DNA of 64,000 nt from contig CANQET010000005.1 of the NCBI GenBank assembly GCA_947595585.1, positions 1 to 64,000 on the forward strand, in the 5' to 3' direction. Numbering within the stretch: the first letter of the stretch is position 1; each line of letters starts with the position of its first letter. Below are positions 7,505-15,684 of the stretch, one piece after another. Position numbers and translations under genes: made by a program. The notes beneath the pieces are model-generated. The model made no database searches and was not told the origin of the DNA. It was given only the letters and a program-made list of their open reading frames with translations. Source of the stretch: an uncultured Clostridia bacterium. GTDB lineage: Bacteria; Bacillota; Clostridia; Christensenellales; Borkfalkiaceae.

Positions 7505-8107
7505 CTATTCGTTCTCTAAACGCAGGGGGCCCCTGCGGTTTTTCAATTGTTCTACGGCGCCGAGGAGCGCATCCCGCCGCGCCGTCTCCCGCGCGATGCA
7601 AAGCTGCAGACGTCCCTTCTCCTTTTCGCGGAAGCCCGCCTTTTCGAGCGCTTCCATCACGCGAACGGCCGCGATCCGCGCGTAGACCTCGATGGGAGAG
7701 AGCAAGACGTCCTTCTCCTCCGAAAAGCGATCGCGGAATTCCCTGTCGAGCGCCTTCAGCTCCCCGTACCACGGCTGAAATCGCAACCATATATGCGAAA
7801 GTTCATGCAAAAAGGTGGTGAAGATCATCTCCCCCGAGAGGGCGAAGGTGCCGTAGGAAAACACGATCTCGCCGCGGTCGAGCATGTAGGCTTCCCGCCG
7901 AAAGTTACGGGCGATGCGGAAGCGGAAGGGCGGAAGTTTTTCTTCCTCGATGAGCGCCTTCACCGCCCCCTTGAGGTAGTGCACCTTGAGATAGTAGATG
8001 CGGCTTCTGCCCGTGAGCAGCTTTTCGAATGCCTTCGCCGTCTTCTCCGTGACAAGGTCGGGAGAGAGCTCTGCATGCGGCGCGGCAAGATATTCTTCGA
8101 GGTCCAT
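7505..8107 (-). CDS. HExxH putative metalloprotease
   Basis: 200 residues. HELSH at 101-105 is a zincin motif, and the downstream SPIEVYAR segment (E140) could supply the third zinc ligand. No signal peptide or membrane segment, so cytosolic. ATG 8107 is chosen because its A is shared with the TGA of the upstream gene (TGATG), giving translational coupling; a longer upstream frame only overlaps that gene. It sits directly before the Cys-tailed peptide gene, so removal of a leader from that peptide is an attractive but unproven role. It does not match a peptidase family I can name. Confidence 0.6.
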   Translation of the reverse strand: MDLEEYLAAPHAELSPDLVTEKTAKAFEKLLTGRSRIYYLKVHYLKGAVKALIEEEKLPPFRFRIARNFRREAYMLDRGEIVFSYGTFALSGEMIFTTFLHELSHIWLRFQPWYGELKALDREFRDRFSEEKDVLLSPIEVYARIAAVRVMEALEKAGFREKEKGRLQLCIARETARRDALLGAVEQLKNRRGPLRLENE

Positions 8108-9057
8108 CAGTTTATCGTAAGCGAGCGGCGGAGGATCTTCTCCTTCCACGCCACGATCTCTTCGAGCCGCATGGAAGAGAAGTACTTCCAGAAGTACCCC
8201 GCCCTCCCCCAATAGGCGTAGCTCTTGGGGTCTTGCAGAAGGTAGGGCCGCACTTCGTTATCGAGGTAGCTCCGCATCGCGTTGCGCGCGAAGGCGAGGC
8301 TGTTGCCGCGGTTGGAGATCTTGAAGAGGCCGACGAGCGAGCTGTCGATCACGCCCTCGTGGAGCTCTGCGGGGAAGATGCTCTGCAGCGCGTAGAGGTA
8401 TTCCACCGAACGGGACTTGAGGTTCTCTTCGAAGGCCGAAGCGCACACCGAGCTCGTGTTGTTGCATGTGGCGCAGTTGAACGAGCAGCCGTTGTTGAGC
8501 AGCAGGATCACCTGCTTGCCCTCCCCCTTGAGCTTGGCGAAGAAGCGGTTGTTGCGGATGAAGTTGGAGCCGAGCACGAAGCTCTCCACGCCCGCAAGAT
8601 GCAGGGGGGCCTCGGTATCTGCGCCCGTCCGCATGCCGTTGTTGAAGCTCCAGATGAGGGGCGTATCGGGGAAGAACTCCCGCGCGGCTTCGTAGTAGCC
8701 GCCAAGGATGCAGACGTAGTCGGGCAAGATGCCGCGGCGGTCCATCGCATCCCGTGCACGGCCGATCATCTCACGGTCGAGGCACAGGGTGTTGAAGAGC
8801 ACCTCGAGGCCGATCCCGTATTCACGGATCATGGCGAGCATCCGCCAGAAGAGCTTGACCTTCCACGGAAGCAAAAACTGCTCGGAGACGATCCGCCGCG
8901 TGTGGTATTTCCGCCCCAGCGGGAGGGAAAAATACACCGAATGGATGTAGGGATGATATTCCTTGAGGAAGGCCTCAAACTCCCGCAAGTTGGGCTCCAA
9001 CGTAAGGCCGAGATTGAATTTCTTGTGAAAATCGACTGCCGACATCTTCCGTGACAA
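8107..9057 (-). CDS. TIM-barrel protein with Cys cluster (peptidase U32/UbiU-like)
   Basis: 316 residues. Alternating beta/alpha segments suggest a TIM barrel (VYFSLPLGRKYHTRR, GLEVLFNTLCL, PDYVCILGG, PLIWSFNNGM, FVLGSNFIRNNR). After a late strand comes NNGCSFNCATCNN with C191, C195, C198 and C205 (CX3CX2CX6C), like the cluster-binding cysteines after the barrel in U32 peptidase/UbiU-V-type proteins. It is not a radical SAM protein, because the motif is C-terminal and no SAM-binding barrel precedes it. Start taken as TTG 9057 with GAGGGG upstream; ATG 9045 is the alternative. First gene of the six-gene operon. Specific function unknown. Confidence 0.55.
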   Translation of the reverse strand: MSRKMSAVDFHKKFNLGLTLEPNLREFEAFLKEYHPYIHSVYFSLPLGRKYHTRRIVSEQFLLPWKVKLFWRMLAMIREYGIGLEVLFNTLCLDREMIGRARDAMDRRGILPDYVCILGGYYEAAREFFPDTPLIWSFNNGMRTGADTEAPLHLAGVESFVLGSNFIRNNRFFAKLKGEGKQVILLLNNGCSFNCATCNNTSSVCASAFEENLKSRSVEYLYALQSIFPAELHEGVIDSSLVGLFKISNRGNSLAFARNAMRSYLDNEVRPYLLQDPKSYAYWGRAGYFWKYFSSMRLEEIVAWKEKILRRSLTIN

Positions 9058-9083
9058 GAGACCCCTCTTGTGAAGTACAATTT

Positions 9084-9112
9084 ATTATACCATGCTTCTT
9101 TCACAAAATCAA
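9084..9112 (-). promoter_or_regulatory. Promoter of the Cys-tailed peptide operon
   Basis: On the minus strand TTGATT (plus 9107-9112) and TATAAT (plus 9084-9089) are 17 bases apart, 27 bases before the first start codon. No other convincing promoter is seen between 9057 and 3794, where the genes overlap or nearly touch. Confidence 0.7.
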
Positions 9113-9203
9113 CCGTTTCGGCAGAAAAATTCGGCCTTTTTCGACAAATTCCGAGGCTTTTCGCAAAAAAGTAAGCCGCGGAAGCGGCGCAGAGTGGGAA
9201 ATA

Positions 9204-9518
9204 AACATCACAGGTACCCTCCTTACGGGCTCCGCGGGCGGGGCACAGTTCTTCGCAGGCGCCCCCTTCTCCGAGTTCGGCAGGTTCTACCTCGGCGCCG
9301 TACGCAGCAATCGGGGGTACAAAAACGCCTATGAGAGCTACGTAAACGGCGATTTTGCCGCGATCTGCACCAAGTGGGGCATCGAGCCGCTCGACCTTCT
9401 GCATTCCAAATACAGGAACTACGCGTGCTTCTTGCAAGACGATATCCACCCCACCGCCATGGGCTACGCAGCAGGCCGGGTCCCCCTCTTCGCCCAATAC
9501 TTCACCTCCCGCCTATAA
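9204..9518 (+). pseudogene. C-terminal fragment of an SGNH/GDSL hydrolase
   Basis: About 104 codons in frame ending at TAA, with FLQDDIHPTAMGYAAG near the end. The DxxH in that segment is the Asp/His part of the SGNH esterase catalytic triad. The N-terminal block with the catalytic GDS serine is absent, and upstream in frame there is only non-homologous sequence belonging to the divergent promoter region. There is no start codon with a ribosome site. I read it as the 3' remnant of a deleted esterase gene. The sequence just before it (AAATAAACATCACAGGTACC) resembles the flank of the dispersed repeats at 17.2 and 35.2 kb, so a repeat-mediated deletion is possible. Confidence 0.6.
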
Positions 9519-9570
9519 CTTTCTTCCCCCATCGATACTTTCTTCCTTGTCTATAACTTTCTTCCACATC

Positions 9571-9599
9571 AAAAAAACGCCACCCCGTGGCGTTTTTTT
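9571..9599. terminator. Bidirectional terminator
   Basis: CGCCAC/GTGGCG stem with a three-base loop, flanked by A7 on the left and T7 on the right, so it can stop transcription from both sides. It lies between the SGNH remnant (plus) and the sigma-like gene (minus). Three degenerate copies of ATAACTTTCTTCC precede it. Confidence 0.8.
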
Positions 9600-9713
9600 G
9601 ATGCTTCCCACCCCTTGCAAAGCACGAATGCGCGTATGGTCCTGCACGACGATTCCTCACGACTGTATTTCGCGCGCAATTCCCCTTTCGCCTTGCTATT
9701 GAGGTTTTTTCGC

Positions 9714-9977
9714 TTATCGGATCTCCTTCTTCAGGGATTGAAGGATGCGCGATTCATTCTTCCGGACCCACTCCCGATCCGTTCCGAACGTCTCGGCCAA
9801 TTCCATCAACGTGTACTGCCTGTCCTCCCCGATGCCGTACCTTTTGGAGATGATGATTTTGTCATTCGCAGGTAGATTTTCCAAGGCGCATCGGGCCTTC
9901 TCGATCTCTTCCAAATCGACCTCTTCGCCTTCGCCCTTGTCAAAAAGATATTGTGCCAATTTTTTGATGCCTTCCAT
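9714..9977 (-). CDS. Small sigma-70 region-4-like DNA-binding protein
   Basis: 87 residues. From about residue 33 (LPANDKIIISKRYGIG, then YTLMELAETFGTDREWVRKNE) it matches the region-4 helix-turn-helix that contacts the -35 box in group 1/2 sigma factors. Regions 2 and 3 are missing, so it cannot act as a full sigma factor. RBS AAGGAG precedes ATG 9977. Such region-4-only proteins may act as transcription activators, anti-sigma-like competitors or subunits of two-part sigma factors. The next gene upstream (10005-10451) is 27 bases away and probably co-transcribed. Confidence 0.7.
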   Translation of the reverse strand: MEGIKKLAQYLFDKGEGEEVDLEEIEKARCALENLPANDKIIISKRYGIGEDRQYTLMELAETFGTDREWVRKNESRILQSLKKEIR

Positions 9978-10004
9978 GATCTTTCTCCTTAAAATAAATA
10001 TTTC

Positions 10005-10451
10005 TTACGCAAAACAGCGCATGAGAGCCGAGAGTTTCTCTTCCGATACGGGATCTGAAAACAGCGCAAAGATTTCTTGAAGCGCTGCAATATCCTCTTC
10101 TTCGCTCCCGCACGGGAAAGAATAGGAGAGCAACAGGCTGTCCTCTTCTCCATTGACCTCGTTTTCCACGCAGAACTTCTGCCCGAGGGGCGTCGCTTCG
10201 TACGCCTCGATCGCCTCGTTCGCGGCCGCAACGTCCGAGCACTTCACTCCGTGCGCAAGCCAGAGCGTCATTTCGTCGCCTACCTGCCCGTAGAGGAGCT
10301 CCGTGCGAATGCCGCAGACTTTGGTCTTGGCGGAAATCGTCGGCTCTTCCTCTATCCCGACGGGATCGCCGAGGACGAAGTCCTTCACGGTCACATCCTC
10401 ATGCGTAGCCGCGCACATCAGTTCATACAACAGTTGCCTATTTGTTCTCAT
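10005..10451 (-). CDS. Hypothetical cytosolic protein
   Basis: 148 residues from ATG 10451, chosen because AAAGGAGG lies just upstream; a longer frame has no ribosome site. Acidic, no signal peptide, no membrane segment and no motif I recognise. It contains LLYELMCAATHEDVTVKDF near the start and a Glu-rich C-terminal third (CGSEEEDIAALQEIF). Cysteines are scattered without a metal-binding pattern. It lies 27 bases upstream of the sigma-region-4-like gene, so the two may work together. Confidence 0.55.
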   Translation of the reverse strand: MRTNRQLLYELMCAATHEDVTVKDFVLGDPVGIEEEPTISAKTKVCGIRTELLYGQVGDEMTLWLAHGVKCSDVAAANEAIEAYEATPLGQKFCVENEVNGEEDSLLLSYSFPCGSEEEDIAALQEIFALFSDPVSEEKLSALMRCFA

Positions 10452-10551
10452 ACACGCCTCCTTTGCGTTTTTCCGGCGCTCTATTATTCGCCGCAAAGTG
10501 CGCAAATTCCTCTTTTTTCGAGAAAATTTAGGGATCTTGTCTCCAAAGGCG

Positions 10552-12729
10552 TTATTTTTTGAGTTTATCTTTGCACATGGTGAGGGAGATACGGCTCTTT
10601 TTTTCGTCGACGTCGAGCACCCACACGGTGACGACATCCCCCACCGAGAGGACTTCCGAGGGGTGACGGATGTAGCGGTCGGCGATCTGCGAGACGTGCA
10701 CGAGCCCGTCCTGATGGACGCCGATATCCACGAAGGCGCCGAAATCGATGACGTTGCGTACAGTGCCCTTGAGCTCCATGCCGGGCTTTAAGTCCTTCAT
10801 CGCGAGCACGTCGGTACGGAGGACGGGCGCGGGAAGTTCATCTCTCGGATCGCGTCCGGGCTTCATGAGTTCGGAGGCGACGTCGTTGAGCGTAGGGACC
10901 CCCACGCCGCACGCTTCGGCGAGTTTTTTCTCCCCATATGCCTTGATGCGCTCCCGAAGGCGGGTGAGTTTGCCCTCACGCACGTCCTGTTCGGTGTAGC
11001 CGAGGATGGAGAGAAGCTTCTCCGCCGCCCCGTAGCTCTCGGGGTGGACGGCGGTGTTATCGAGCACATTTTTGCTCTCGGGGACGCGTAAGAACCCCGC
11101 ACACTGCTCGAAGGCCTTTTCGCCGAGCTTGGGCACCTTCATGATCTGCCGCCGCGAAGTGAAGGAGCCGTTTTCCTCACGATATTTCACGATGTTGTTC
11201 GCGACGCCCGCATTCAGCCCGGCGACGCGGGCGAGCAGGGGCGCCGAGGCGGTATTCACGTCGACGCCGACCGCGTTCACGCAGTCTTCGACGACGCCGT
11301 CGAGGGCGCTCGAGAGGCGCTTTTCGGGCATATCGTGCTGATACTGCCCCACGCCGATGGACTTGGGGTCGATCTTGACGAGTTCGGCGAGCGGGTCTTG
11401 AAGTCTTCTCGCGATGGAGACCGCAGAGCGGAGGTTGACGTCGTAATCGGGAAACTCCTTCGCGGCGAGCGGAGACGCGGAATAGACCGAGGCCCCCGCC
11501 TCATTCACGATCATATAGGATACGCCGCTCTCCTTTCCGAGGGAGGCGATGAGCTCCACCGTCATCTGCTCCGTCTCGCGGCTGGCGGTGCCGTTGCCGA
11601 TCGCGATGTGCCGCACTTTGTGTTTTTTGATGAGGGCGGAAAGCTTTGCGATGCACTCCTGCTTCTGGCGTTCGCCGTACGTCGGGTAGACGACGGCCGT
11701 ATCGAGCACCTTGCCCGTGCCGTCGACGACGGCGACTTTGCAGCCCATGCGGTAGCCGGGGTCCAGCCCCATCGTGACGAAGCCCTTCACGGGCGGCTGC
11801 ATGAGGAGGGGCTTTAAGTTGAGGGCAAACTGCCCGATCGCACCCTCCGAGGCGGCATCGGTGAGCAGGGCACGGATCTCCCGCTCGACGGAGGGGAAGA
11901 TGAGGCGGTCGTAGGCGTCCCCCGCGGCCGCTTCCATGAATGCGGTGGAATTGCAGCGGGGCTTCTTTACGGCATAGCGGCAGACGACGTTCATCGCCGC
12001 GTCGCGGTTCATCTCGATGTTCACTTTGAGGACTTCCTCCCGCTCTCCGCGGTTGAAGGCGAGCACCTGGTGCCCCTGTACCTTCCCGACGGGCGAGGTG
12101 AAGTTGTAGTAATTTCGATATACGGTATCCCCCTGATCCTTCTTGAGGGCCGAGGTGACGATGTCCGCACACTGCACGAAGAGCGCCTTCAGATGCTTGC
12201 GGATGGCGGCATCATCCGAGATCCACTCGGCGATGATGTCGCTTGCCCCCGCGAGGGCGTCTTCTACGCGCTCCACCCCCTTTTCGGGATCGAGATAGGC
12301 AAGGGCGGCCTCGGCGGGCACGGGGCAGTCGGGCGCCTGCGCATAGAGCACGGCCGCGAGCGGCTCGAGGCCCTTCTCCTTTGCGACGGTGGCGCGCGTT
12401 CTGCGCTTTTGCTTGTAGGGACGGTAGAGGTCCTCCACTTCGGCGAGCGTAGCGGCGGCGAGGAAGGCCTGCTTCAGCTCTTCGGTGAGCTTGCCCTGCC
12501 CTTCGACGGCGCCGATGACTTCGTTTTTCCGCGCTTCGAGGTTGCGGAGATAGGAGAGGCGGTCGGCGAGGGTACGGATGGTCTGATCGTCCATCGTGCC
12601 GTGCATTTCCTTGCGGTACCGTGCGATAAAAGGCACCGTGTTGCCCTCATCGAGCAGGGTGATGACGTTTTGAACATAGTCTTCGCGCTGCCCGAGTTCG
12701 GCGGCAAGCGTCTGTACAATGGTCTGCAT
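10552..12729 (-). CDS. tex: Tex-type S1 RNA-binding transcription accessory protein
   Basis: 725 residues, normal for Tex. Order: N-terminal helical and HTH domains (YKQKRRTRATVAKEKGLEPL near 113-132), a YqgF/RNase H-like domain (GLDPGYRMGCKVAVVDGTG), two helix-hairpin-helix units (VNTASAPLLARVAGLN; PKLGEKAFEQCAGFLR), and a C-terminal S1 domain (GTVRNVIDFGAFVDIGVHQ). Tex binds RNA polymerase and RNA and affects transcription and stress responses. ATG 12729 follows GGGAGA; the longer frame adds ten unsupported residues. A TTGTAA-17-TAGAAT promoter is visible upstream. Monocistronic. Confidence 0.95.
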   Translation of the reverse strand: MQTIVQTLAAELGQREDYVQNVITLLDEGNTVPFIARYRKEMHGTMDDQTIRTLADRLSYLRNLEARKNEVIGAVEGQGKLTEELKQAFLAAATLAEVEDLYRPYKQKRRTRATVAKEKGLEPLAAVLYAQAPDCPVPAEAALAYLDPEKGVERVEDALAGASDIIAEWISDDAAIRKHLKALFVQCADIVTSALKKDQGDTVYRNYYNFTSPVGKVQGHQVLAFNRGEREEVLKVNIEMNRDAAMNVVCRYAVKKPRCNSTAFMEAAAGDAYDRLIFPSVEREIRALLTDAASEGAIGQFALNLKPLLMQPPVKGFVTMGLDPGYRMGCKVAVVDGTGKVLDTAVVYPTYGERQKQECIAKLSALIKKHKVRHIAIGNGTASRETEQMTVELIASLGKESGVSYMIVNEAGASVYSASPLAAKEFPDYDVNLRSAVSIARRLQDPLAELVKIDPKSIGVGQYQHDMPEKRLSSALDGVVEDCVNAVGVDVNTASAPLLARVAGLNAGVANNIVKYREENGSFTSRRQIMKVPKLGEKAFEQCAGFLRVPESKNVLDNTAVHPESYGAAEKLLSILGYTEQDVREGKLTRLRERIKAYGEKKLAEACGVGVPTLNDVASELMKPGRDPRDELPAPVLRTDVLAMKDLKPGMELKGTVRNVIDFGAFVDIGVHQDGLVHVSQIADRYIRHPSEVLSVGDVVTVWVLDVDEKKSRISLTMCKDKLKK

Positions 12730-12820
12730 AGTGTCTCCCGTAGTTAAGCTATCTCGCATATTCTACCACATCCCGCGGGATTTTACAATATGTTTCGGAA
12801 ATTTTTTCAGCGAGAATGAA

Positions 12821-12847
12821 AAAAGCGCATGTGCATTGCACATACGC
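12821..12847 (-). terminator. Terminator after the zinc-ribbon gene
   Basis: Stem GCGCATGTGC (12825-12834) with GCACATACGC (12838-12847), one mismatch, 3-base loop. On the minus strand it is followed by TTTTTTC. It follows the stop of the zinc-ribbon gene at 12863. Confidence 0.75.
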
Positions 12848-12862
12848 CCCGCCCGCTTCCCT

Positions 12863-13120
12863 TCAGCGCAGGAGCAGGTAGAGAATGATGCCGACGGCGA
12901 CGACGGCACCGATCGAATAGGTGATGATGCGGATCTTCTTGATCTTCTTATCGGAGAGCGGCTGGTAGCGCGAGAAGGAGAGCTTCCCCTTGCAATGGGG
13001 GCACTCCGTCATGTGGTCGAGCACGGATCCTCCGCAATGCGGGCAGGTACGCGTGTGTTTTTCGAGCTCGCGCCGCTTCTTTTCTTCGCGGTCCTCGTAG
13101 ACCGTATTCCCCTTCTTCAT
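12863..13120 (-). CDS. Zinc-ribbon protein with one C-terminal membrane segment
   Basis: 85 residues. A charged start is followed by two CxxC pairs (TCPHCGG and ECPHCKG), forming a four-cysteine zinc ribbon at about 26-44. A hydrophobic C-terminal helix (TYSIGAVVAVGIILYLLL) puts the ribbon in the cytosol as a tail-anchored protein. The function of this common clostridial type is unknown. It starts 4 bases after the bile salt hydrolase gene ends, so both are probably in one transcript. Confidence 0.7.
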   Translation of the reverse strand: MKKGNTVYEDREEKKRRELEKHTRTCPHCGGSVLDHMTECPHCKGKLSFSRYQPLSDKKIKKIRIITYSIGAVVAVGIILYLLLR

Positions 13121-13124
13121 GGCT

Positions 13125-14117
13125 CTATTTTAGCATATCTTTCCGCAAAAGACAAGCGTTTTCGTCGAAGCGGACTTCAAGCTCCTTGCAAAACGGTAGG
13201 AAGACGGCCGCATCTGCATCGATGAAATCGTGCAGACGCACGGCATGGATGGCGAAATTCCCGTAGGTCGTGTAATAATAGATGCCCGCATCCGTATCGC
13301 AGCAGGAGGAATAGACGGTCTCTTCGAAGACGTTCTCCTTGAGCCGTACGCTGCCGCGGGGCATCGCAACGCTGCCCAAAAGGTGGAAAAACGCACACAG
13401 GCCCCCCTCTTTTCCCGCGATCGCGTGCTCGGTGTGGAAGACCGCACGCACGAAGCGGGAGGCGGAAGAGCAGTCCCCGGGAAGCCCCATCGCGCCCATG
13501 CCGCGGCTGTATGCCTTGCCGCACGCCGCAAAGCGGGGTTCGGGCTCGTAGGGCGAGAGGTTGAGATAGTCCTTGAGACGGGCCATCTGCATGGGGAAGG
13601 GCGGGTTGTTGGTGAGGACATGCACGGGGTCGTCGTAGATCATCGTCCCCTCGCGGGTGGGCTCGACGACGATGCTCTCCGAGCTGTCGCAGACCATCCA
13701 ATGCAACGGGGTGAGGGGAAGCTGCTCGCTGAAGGGGACGTCGATGAAGTTGACCTCTTTGAGCATCTCCCGCGCTTCGGCGACGCTCTTGCAAACGCCG
13801 AGGATGTAGGGGATAATTTCAAAGGGGGCGACGTTCTTCTTGCCCGCCGCGGGCGCATTGTAGACGGCGTTTTGCGGGAAGTTCAGCCCCGCCATCCCCA
13901 AGCCATATTCGTTGACGGCGTCGAAATAGAGCGGCATGCCCGCTTGGACGATCCCGGCGCCGATCATGGCGTATCCCCCCTTGCGTATGCCCTCCTTGCG
14001 GAAGTTCCAAAAGAGGGCACGGGGAGAGATGACGACGCCCTCTCCGAAGCTGCCCTCGAGATCGAGGTTGCGTCCGAAGTAATGTTTTTCGGCATGGAGC
14101 GAAATGGCAGTGCACAT
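13125..14117 (-). CDS. cbh: Choloylglycine hydrolase (bile salt hydrolase / penicillin V acylase family)
   Basis: 330 residues, the standard length. An N-terminal nucleophile hydrolase: Cys2 becomes the catalytic residue once Met1 is removed. MCTAISLHAEKHYFGRNLDL is very close to bile salt hydrolases; further expected active-site residues are R16, D19, N79 (in AGLNFPQN), N170/N171 (LTNNP) and R221 (LPGDCSSASRFVRA). It cleaves the amide bond of glycine- or taurine-conjugated bile acids; some relatives prefer penicillin V or N-acyl homoserine lactones. No signal peptide, so cytosolic. This is the best single clue for an intestinal host. Followed 4 bases later by a zinc-ribbon gene. Confidence 0.9.
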   Translation of the reverse strand: MCTAISLHAEKHYFGRNLDLEGSFGEGVVISPRALFWNFRKEGIRKGGYAMIGAGIVQAGMPLYFDAVNEYGLGMAGLNFPQNAVYNAPAAGKKNVAPFEIIPYILGVCKSVAEAREMLKEVNFIDVPFSEQLPLTPLHWMVCDSSESIVVEPTREGTMIYDDPVHVLTNNPPFPMQMARLKDYLNLSPYEPEPRFAACGKAYSRGMGAMGLPGDCSSASRFVRAVFHTEHAIAGKEGGLCAFFHLLGSVAMPRGSVRLKENVFEETVYSSCCDTDAGIYYYTTYGNFAIHAVRLHDFIDADAAVFLPFCKELEVRFDENACLLRKDMLK

Positions 14118-14192
14118 TTTTCTTACCTCATATGGGCATTTTGCCCGATTTTCTTACATAATGTATGCATTTTGCAAAATCGACGAGGCCCT

Positions 14193-15494
14193 TTAGGCGA
14201 CCATGCGGAAGTCGGAATTGCTCGTGTAGGCGATGCGAATGGTCTGCACGGCATTGTCCCGCGAGACGGTGAGCTCGAGCGTATCGCCGAGGCGGATCAG
14301 CGGAAGCAGATTTTCGATCTTGAAGGTGCGCGTAATATCCACGGTGATCGCACTTCCGCGGGCGGGAATGAGTTTTGCGGTGATGAGGGTATCCCCCCTT
14401 CTGAGCCCGGCGCGCTCGGCGGGCATGTTGACTTCGAGACGCGAGACGATGACTTTCTCCTCGAGATAGAACCTGCCCGTGGTCTCGTCGAACACGGCGC
14501 TCCCCATGATCGCCGACACATCGGCGAAGCGGGCGACGGCGGCACAGCGGGCGAGCGGGGACGTAGTGCATGTATCGATGATGTTCTGGGCGACGGCAAA
14601 GGCGAGGTTTATGGGGATGGCATAGCCGAAGCCGTCAATGAACTCCTCTTCCCCCTCCGCGCGGGCATTGACGATCCCCACGATCTCGCCCATATCATTG
14701 AAGAGCCCGCCGCCCGAATTTCCGTGGTTGACGGCGACATCCGAGCGGATCTCGAGCAGGGTGAGCGCGGTCGTCCCGTCGGCGCCCGTGATGGCGATGT
14801 ACTCGGCATCGACCGAGATGACGCCCGCCGTCATGGAGATCCCGCCCGCATCGGCGTTGCCGACGGCGTAGACCCGATCCCCCGCCGCGAGGGCATCGGA
14901 ATCGGCGGGCACGGCCTGCGCGTAAGACGTCGTCCCGCGGAGGGCGTTACAGCCCGTGACCTTCAGCACGGCGAGGTCGTATTCCATCGCCCCGCCCACG
15001 TAGCTCGCCGCGATCCCGCTCACTTCGTATTCCTGCCCATAGAGGTAGACTTCAATCCCGCCGCTGATGTGGCCGCGCACTTCGGGATCGTAGACGACGT
15101 GATAGTTGGTGACGATATAGGCATCGCCCGTCGTGCGGTCCAAGGAATAGATGACGCCCGAGCCGATGCTCGAATCCGTGTAGACGCTCACGACGCTCCT
15201 GAGCGCATATTGCGCCTGACCGCCCGTGACGCCGATGCGCTCCAAAAAGTCGACATAGGTCCCCGAGAAACTGCCGTCGTCCACCGCCTCGAGATAGGCA
15301 CGGCGGAGCTCGGTGGCGGGCGCATCCGCCGCGGCAAGCCAGCCCCCGTCGGTCGAATATTCGCCGCGGCTTTGGGCGACTTCGTGGGGGAAACTATCGT
15401 CGGGCTGCGGGAAGATGAGCGTGCAGCCCGCACACAGCGCGAGCGACAATACGAGGCAGAGCGCTGTAAGCATTTTTGCGATCTGTTTTTTCAT
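14193..15494 (-). CDS. HtrA/DegP-like trypsin-type serine protease lipoprotein with PDZ domain
   Basis: 433 residues from ATG 15494, which follows GGAGG. The signal peptide ends in the lipobox LCAGC (C24), so the protein is anchored on the outer face of the membrane. Catalytic triad: H132 (TNYHVV), D173 (EYDLAVLKV) and S260 (NHGNSGGGLFN). The C-terminal third is a PDZ-like domain (AERAGLRRGDTLITAK). Family members degrade or refold damaged exported proteins. A cyclophilin-type lipoprotein gene lies just upstream in the same orientation, pointing to a shared role in extracytoplasmic protein quality control, though a terminator at 15641-15662 separates them. Confidence 0.9.
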   Translation of the reverse strand: MKKQIAKMLTALCLVLSLALCAGCTLIFPQPDDSFPHEVAQSRGEYSTDGGWLAAADAPATELRRAYLEAVDDGSFSGTYVDFLERIGVTGGQAQYALRSVVSVYTDSSIGSGVIYSLDRTTGDAYIVTNYHVVYDPEVRGHISGGIEVYLYGQEYEVSGIAASYVGGAMEYDLAVLKVTGCNALRGTTSYAQAVPADSDALAAGDRVYAVGNADAGGISMTAGVISVDAEYIAITGADGTTALTLLEIRSDVAVNHGNSGGGLFNDMGEIVGIVNARAEGEEEFIDGFGYAIPINLAFAVAQNIIDTCTTSPLARCAAVARFADVSAIMGSAVFDETTGRFYLEEKVIVSRLEVNMPAERAGLRRGDTLITAKLIPARGSAITVDITRTFKIENLLPLIRLGDTLELTVSRDNAVQTIRIAYTSNSDFRMVA

Positions 15495-15640
15495 CGGTCC
15501 TCCTTTTCCGCCCTGCACGGGCGGAAGCGCCGAACGTGCGGCGTAGTACCGTTATTTGAGATTATACGCGCTTTTGCGGGATTTGTCAAACGTTTGCGTG
15601 TGCCGCTATGTTCGTGCGGCCCCGCGCGGCCTTCGTAAAA

Positions 15641-15662
15641 CAAAAGCGCCCCGAGGGGCGCC
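15641..15662 (-). terminator. Terminator after the cyclophilin-type gene
   Basis: GCGCCCC (15646-15652) pairs with GGGGCGC (15655-15661). On the minus strand it is followed by TTTTGTTTT. It stops transcription 20-odd bases after the cyclophilin gene ends, before the HtrA-like gene. Confidence 0.8.
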
Positions 15663-15684
15663 TTATAAGGTTTTAAGGTTCGGA

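Noticed and set aside
8107..9057. Radical SAM enzyme assignment for the first operon gene
   Set aside because: Its cysteine cluster is at residues 191-205 after a TIM-barrel core, not at the N-terminus, and has no GGE or SAM-binding motif; a U32/UbiU-like cluster fits better.
13230..15638. 802-codon plus-strand open frame
   Set aside because: Antisense to the bile salt hydrolase and HtrA-like genes; composition is Arg/Asp/Gly/Ala-rich with no domain or ribosome site. A shadow of high-GC coding DNA.
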